8,625 nucleotides of DNA from Candidatus Latescibacterota bacterium (GTDB lineage: Bacteria > Latescibacterota > UBA2968), in the NCBI GenBank assembly GCA_018650745.1, contig JABIFK010000358.1:1-8625 (forward strand), given 5' to 3'. Below, in pieces: positions 6,201 through 8,625 of the stretch. Below the pieces are notes generated by a model. That model made no database searches. It was not told where the DNA came from and saw nothing but the letters and a program-made list of their open reading frames with translations. Within the stretch, counting starts at the first letter, position 1. Each line of letters opens with the position of its first letter. The position numbers and the translations under genes were made by a program.

Positions 6201-8625
6201 ACAGATGCTTCAAGCAACACAAGTACAAGCACAGATTTAACATTCACAACAGCATCAACAGAAGACACATCACCACCTGTTATTGTACGTAGCCCTGCTG
6301 TGCGAAATATCACATCGACCACAGCCACCATAGATTGGATAACAGACGAAATTTCTGACAGCCGCGTTTCTTTTGGTACCACAACCGATTATGGCAATGT
6401 GGTTGAAGCGGCAACCGGTACACGCTTACACTTTATCACACTTACCGATTTAGAGGCCGGCACACTTTATCACTATGCTGTAGGTTCAGCCGACCAATCG
6501 GGCAACGTGGTGACAACAGATGTTGCGGGCACCATTATTGGCCTGAGCAACGATCATACATTCCGTACATTGGCTACAGATGACACTCTCGCACCCGTTA
6601 TTACAGAAGGTCCCCTTGTTGAATTTACCGATCAAATTGTAGTCGTCAAATGGCGCACCGACGAACTTGCTACCTCACGCGTGGCCATCGGTGTGGCACC
6701 GGGTTCGGAAGGCATTACGGATGGCACACCTGTCTTTGGTGAAACATCTGAACGTGTTTCTGATGACAACACATTGGTTATCGATCACTCTGTTACGGTT
6801 ACAGGGTTAAGCGCAGGTGCAAATTACATCTTTCAAGCATCCTCCACCGATGCTTTAGGCAATACGGTAAACACATCAATACCTGCTGGCGCAAGCACCA
6901 AGCTTCAGGTTCCAGGCGGTTTTGGTAGCTTTACCACATCAACAGAATCAGACTCACAGTTCCCCGTCATTACCAGTGGCCCTACAGTTGTCGCATCCAC
7001 GTCATCAAGCCTCACTGTCGAGTGGGCAACAGACGAAAGTGCCAACAGCAATGTCAACTTTGGCACCTCATCAGACAATTTGGCTGAACAGGAAATTTCA
7101 GGAACCAATGTCACCACACACCGCGTGGTACTCACCAAATTGACAGCCGGTACCACCTATGCTTACGAGGTTGCTTCCACGGATGCTTCAGGCAATGGTG
7201 AAACCCGCAGCAAAGCAGCTTTTGGTACCACACCTTCAGCAGAAGATCTCACAGCACCCGTTATTTCAACGGCACCTTCGATTATCTATAAAAATGACAG
7301 ATCTGCCACCATTCAATGGATCACAAACGAAGCCGCCAATGCAGAAATCGCATTTGGCACGTCAACAGACAGCTTGATAAATGTGCGCTCCCTCCCCGAT
7401 TTTGAAACGGAACACACGGTTACATTAACCAACCTCGATGCCAATACCACATACCATTTCAAGGCATCTTCAACGGATCAAAGCAACAATGGCCCCGTCT
7501 CAAGCGCCACACTGAGTCTCACAACAGAAAGTGCACCAGACACACAAAACCCAACCATCAGTGATATTTCAACATCTATTGCAGACAGCACAGCAATTAT
7601 TTCTTGGAAAACTGACGAAGTCTCAGACAGTGCCATTCGTTACAGCACCACATCGGGCACATATGGTTTAAATGCTGGTGAGGCAACTGACGTCTCTGAT
7701 CACACAGTCACGCTCACCAACTTACATCCCAACACCACTTACTTCTATGTGGTCGAATCTATTGATCGTTCGGGTAATGGCCCCGCACAAAGTGCCGAAG
7801 GTTCATTCACCACTGTTGGAACGGGTGATGTACAAGCACCTTCACCGCCCACAGGGTTGTTGGTCACAGGCGGAAACCGGGCCGTCAAATTATTCTGGTC
7901 ACCAAGTCCCTCATCGGGTGTTGTGGGTTACACGCTCGAACGTTCTGCCGACAGTGGTGATTTTGCACCGGTGGCATCTATCGACCCCGTAACAGCCTAC
8001 GTTGATAACAATGTCACAAACGGCACGAGCTATTCTTATCGCCTTGCAGCAGTAGGGCTCAAACAACTCGCCAGCACAACATCAACAGCCAGTGAGTCTG
8101 TAACGCCTTCTGCCGATGGTGGTCCCAGTGCCCCCTCTCTCTTTGGCATTCAGGGTAACCAACTCACACCCACTATTGTGATCAATAACAGCACACCACT
8201 TAATGCAGATGATGCATTAAATTATACTTTCCACTTGGCAACATCATCCGATTTCTCCGACGCTATTGCACTTGAAGCAGGGTTGAGCAGTGGTGCTGGC
8301 ACAGGTGCAGGTGACCCTTCAACCGTCACAGCATTTACAGTGGCACGCACACTCACAGATGGCACAACCTATCACTATCGAGTCAAATCCAGTGATGGAA
8401 CGTTCGACAGTGCCTTCCTTACGGGTTCATTCACAGCCAACGCCAACGCCCCCGAATTCCCGGGTGATCTTACCGGTGATAAAATTGTAGGATTTGTGGA
8501 CTTCCTCACATTCATTGGCACATTTAATAAATCAACTGGACAAGATGGATTCCTCAGTGATGCCGATCTAACAAGTGATGGCGTTGTTGGATTTGTAGAC
8601 TTCCTCACATTTATTGGGGTCTTCA
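3273..8625 (+). CDS. Giant secreted multidomain protein: cohesin-like domains, Fn3-like repeat array, dockerin-like C-terminus (3' end outside window)
   Basis: A single uninterrupted frame of 1784 complete codons is still open at the right edge. Residues 1-33 are a Sec signal peptide: a basic N-region, a hydrophobic core around FILMLLLVLW, and a likely signal peptidase I site at TQA|Q. Three cohesin-like beta-sandwich segments follow at about 57-170 (QGDQVIIEVFASGFEGSVGF), 198-278 (VNPGRVFPLQIFGDG) and 291-420 (EPGGSVAIELYGTGYQEVGG). After a linker come ten Fn3-like repeats (508-1531), a conventional Fn3 domain (about 1522-1615) and another Fn3-like domain (1616-1731). Two dockerin-like calcium loops, at D1732-D1743 and D1765-D1776, complete the visible sequence. 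There are few aromatic catalytic motifs and no recognisable enzyme domain, so the role is structural or binding: a stalk, adhesin or scaffold outside the cell. Composition is rich in Thr, Ser, Ala and Asn. A G8 run (4041-4048) and two C7 runs (4781-4787, 5352-5358) lie in the frame. It has its own leader and is separated from the operon by a terminator. The domain-family names are pattern judgements. Confidence 0.93.
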   Translation, partial: MFSKSKYVTHSITHPIGFILMLLLVLWATPTQAQLLVAADIQLAGNADHQLSQSTSVAAVQGDQVIIEVFASGFEGSVGFNANFQLSDPNAVTAVTGSGQGGPYSLPLPSNITDGSVNLSLGQFSGATIPPGDPQFVGSLTLTLGQLSSITITLNSADIGAGPVPQNIVFTVGDPNSLPIISGGAADLDGRLGNQNQTIARVNPGRVFPLQIFGDGLREVTSFEIQLQMDDPSNFDVKNMRFEAHVPFEATPVSGSGGGSLVPTASNSPRAAADIVIGNRGDNQYNANNLSVTGEPGGSVAIELYGTGYQEVGGFTATLELSDPSIVQSVDVNQASTFPIKLPGAATLTDNVVTVSLGFLGATTASNNDLLLLGTLVINLNANVGNGLGISFKTIAFQSVTSEDVVTPNAVLAVTGASGTITLAAPTVEVSGNTLIARATSPRPITGSNRLGTFGLATSNTFRGGQLTVSQITVSSDTKSTTLEPGTILRLNSVVSNVPVVVRPPVPVTVTGTRAIIRWETNAPSSGKILYGTSPNNLNLEAEATSQSRIHTARLSDLALGTRYFFQVTNTDSRGTSDAVPPRPAQFVTRRIPDTKPPRVLRGPVAFGVTNTRADIVLETDEAAVIEVLYGTTQNDLSQTVSRSSSDLAHKLVLEGLTPGTQYFYRAKVTDLNGNNATSGIKNFNTRTGADNLPPRILGRPSLLSRSFNATVVQWFTDEPSNSTVLYGTEAESLTDSTVVDEATRDHKISLGNLLAGVQYFFQIKSADASGNESISPTASFTTNTDEDTQAPRFVRLPVVLSGSNTEALIGFETNEPTTATVQYATTTDVYTDSIGTVGETINATNVSRKHEITLTNLDASTRYYFTVKITDLASNGPTTNPGQRNFATSALADTSPPVVFSRPIAQGITTAGAIIRWGADEPHSAVIRFGPVTAGKQTTSANLTESIEDIDFTQRHAVTLADLTTGTTYAYEVETTDASSNTSTSTDLTFTTASTEDTSPPVIVRSPAVRNITSTTATIDWITDEISDSRVSFGTTTDYGNVVEAATGTRLHFITLTDLEAGTLYHYAVGSADQSGNVVTTDVAGTIIGLSNDHTFRTLATDDTLAPVITEGPLVEFTDQIVVVKWRTDELATSRVAIGVAPGSEGITDGTPVFGETSERVSDDNTLVIDHSVTVTGLSAGANYIFQASSTDALGNTVNTSIPAGASTKLQVPGGFGSFTTSTESDSQFPVITSGPTVVASTSSSLTVEWATDESANSNVNFGTSSDNLAEQEISGTNVTTHRVVLTKLTAGTTYAYEVASTDASGNGETRSKAAFGTTPSAEDLTAPVISTAPSIIYKNDRSATIQWITNEAANAEIAFGTSTDSLINVRSLPDFETEHTVTLTNLDANTTYHFKASSTDQSNNGPVSSATLSLTTESAPDTQNPTISDISTSIADSTAIISWKTDEVSDSAIRYSTTSGTYGLNAGEATDVSDHTVTLTNLHPNTTYFYVVESIDRSGNGPAQSAEGSFTTVGTGDVQAPSPPTGLLVTGGNRAVKLFWSPSPSSGVVGYTLERSADSGDFAPVASIDPVTAYVDNNVTNGTSYSYRLAAVGLKQLASTTSTASESVTPSADGGPSAPSLFGIQGNQLTPTIVINNSTPLNADDALNYTFHLATSSDFSDAIALEAGLSSGAGTGAGDPSTVTAFTVARTLTDGTTYHYRVKSSDGTFDSAFLTGSFTANANAPEFPGDLTGDKIVGFVDFLTFIGTFNKSTGQDGFLSDADLTSDGVVGFVDFLTFIGVF
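4794..7865 (+). repeat. Ten tandem Fn3-like (purple-acid-phosphatase N-domain type) protein repeats
   Basis: Repeats start at about residues 508, 608, 705, 802, 908, 1012, 1118, 1241, 1339 and 1437, with a period of 95-123 residues. Each shows W-x-T-D-E or a variant (WFTDEP, WITDEI, WRTDEL, WKTDEV), then S-x-V-x-Y/F-G-T, then H-x-V-x-L-T-x-L, then T-x-Y-x-Y-x-V-x-S-x-D-x-S-G-N. Each ends in an F-T-T...D-x-x-x-P-x-I linker. Repeat 7 (1118-1240) is longest because of two insertions. Repeats 5 and 8 share TTYAYEV and TDAS. Most copies are well diverged, so the array is old and under selection rather than freshly amplified. Such arrays normally act as extended spacers or carbohydrate/protein-binding stalks. 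Confidence 0.85.
8466..8625 (+). repeat. Duplicated dockerin-like calcium-loop motif
   Basis: Two copies of D-L-T-x-D-x-x-V-G-F-V-D-F-L-T-F-I-G are spaced by 33 residues: D1732/T1734/D1736/D1743 and D1765/T1767/D1769/D1776. The 12-residue loop with acidic or polar residues at positions 1, 3, 5 and 12, followed by a hydrophobic helix, is the type I dockerin pattern, with Thr replacing the usual Asn at position 3. At DNA level 8487-8518 and 8586-8617 match at 29 of 32 bases. The second copy is cut by the window edge just after its helix. Confidence 0.75.

Noticed and set aside
4794..7865. CRISPR-like or satellite DNA array in the repetitive region
   Set aside because: The periodicity is at protein level (about 100 residues) with strongly diverged DNA, so these are protein domain repeats.
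8454..8465. Adjacent EcoRI and SmaI sites (GAATTCCCGGG), suggesting a cloning junction
   Set aside because: The reading frame and domain order continue smoothly into the dockerin-like module, so chance is the simpler explanation.

Overview
The window carries four protein-coding genes and no recognisable RNA gene, CRISPR array or insertion sequence. Base composition is moderate, genes are closely packed, and the longest gene encodes a very large secreted beta-sandwich repeat protein. A GT-B glycosyltransferase resembling LPS heptosyltransferases, a MinD/FlhG-type ATPase and a signal-peptide protein ending in a dockerin-like module suggest a Gram-negative environmental bacterium. Lineages rich in cohesin/dockerin surface proteins (for example Latescibacterota, KSB1, Poribacteria or deltaproteobacterial-type groups) fit best, but this placement is inference and weak.

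Layout. (1) Positions 1-416, minus strand: the N-terminal 138 codons of a protein with a coiled coil followed by a Pro/Ala-rich tail, cut by the left edge. (2) 417-789: a divergent, AT-rich intergenic region with three inverted repeats and a TTGACA-17-TAATTT promoter candidate reading rightwards. (3) 790-1827 and 1824-2912, plus strand: a MinD/FlhG-like deviant-Walker ATPase overlapping, through GTGA, a family-9-like glycosyltransferase. They form a translationally coupled two-gene operon that ends at a hairpin terminator at 2948-2977. (4) 2913-3272: an intergenic region whose last 90 bases form a leader with mutually exclusive pairings before a strong Shine-Dalgarno. (5) 3273 to the right edge, plus strand: one uninterrupted reading frame of 1784 codons, still open. 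In order it encodes a signal peptide, three cohesin-like beta domains, ten tandem Fn3-like repeats (W-x-T-D-E ... Y-G-T ... S-x-D-x-S-G-N type), one conventional Fn3, one further Fn3-like domain, and two dockerin-like calcium-loop motifs.

How the parts might work together. The ATPase and glycosyltransferase are almost certainly co-expressed, so the ATPase may position or regulate a glycan-synthesis activity at the membrane. The large protein is an exported stalk or scaffold that carries both cohesin-like and dockerin-like modules, which raises the possibility of self-association or of docking to sister proteins. Nothing in the sequence directly links the operon to the scaffold gene; they are separated by a terminator and a long leader.
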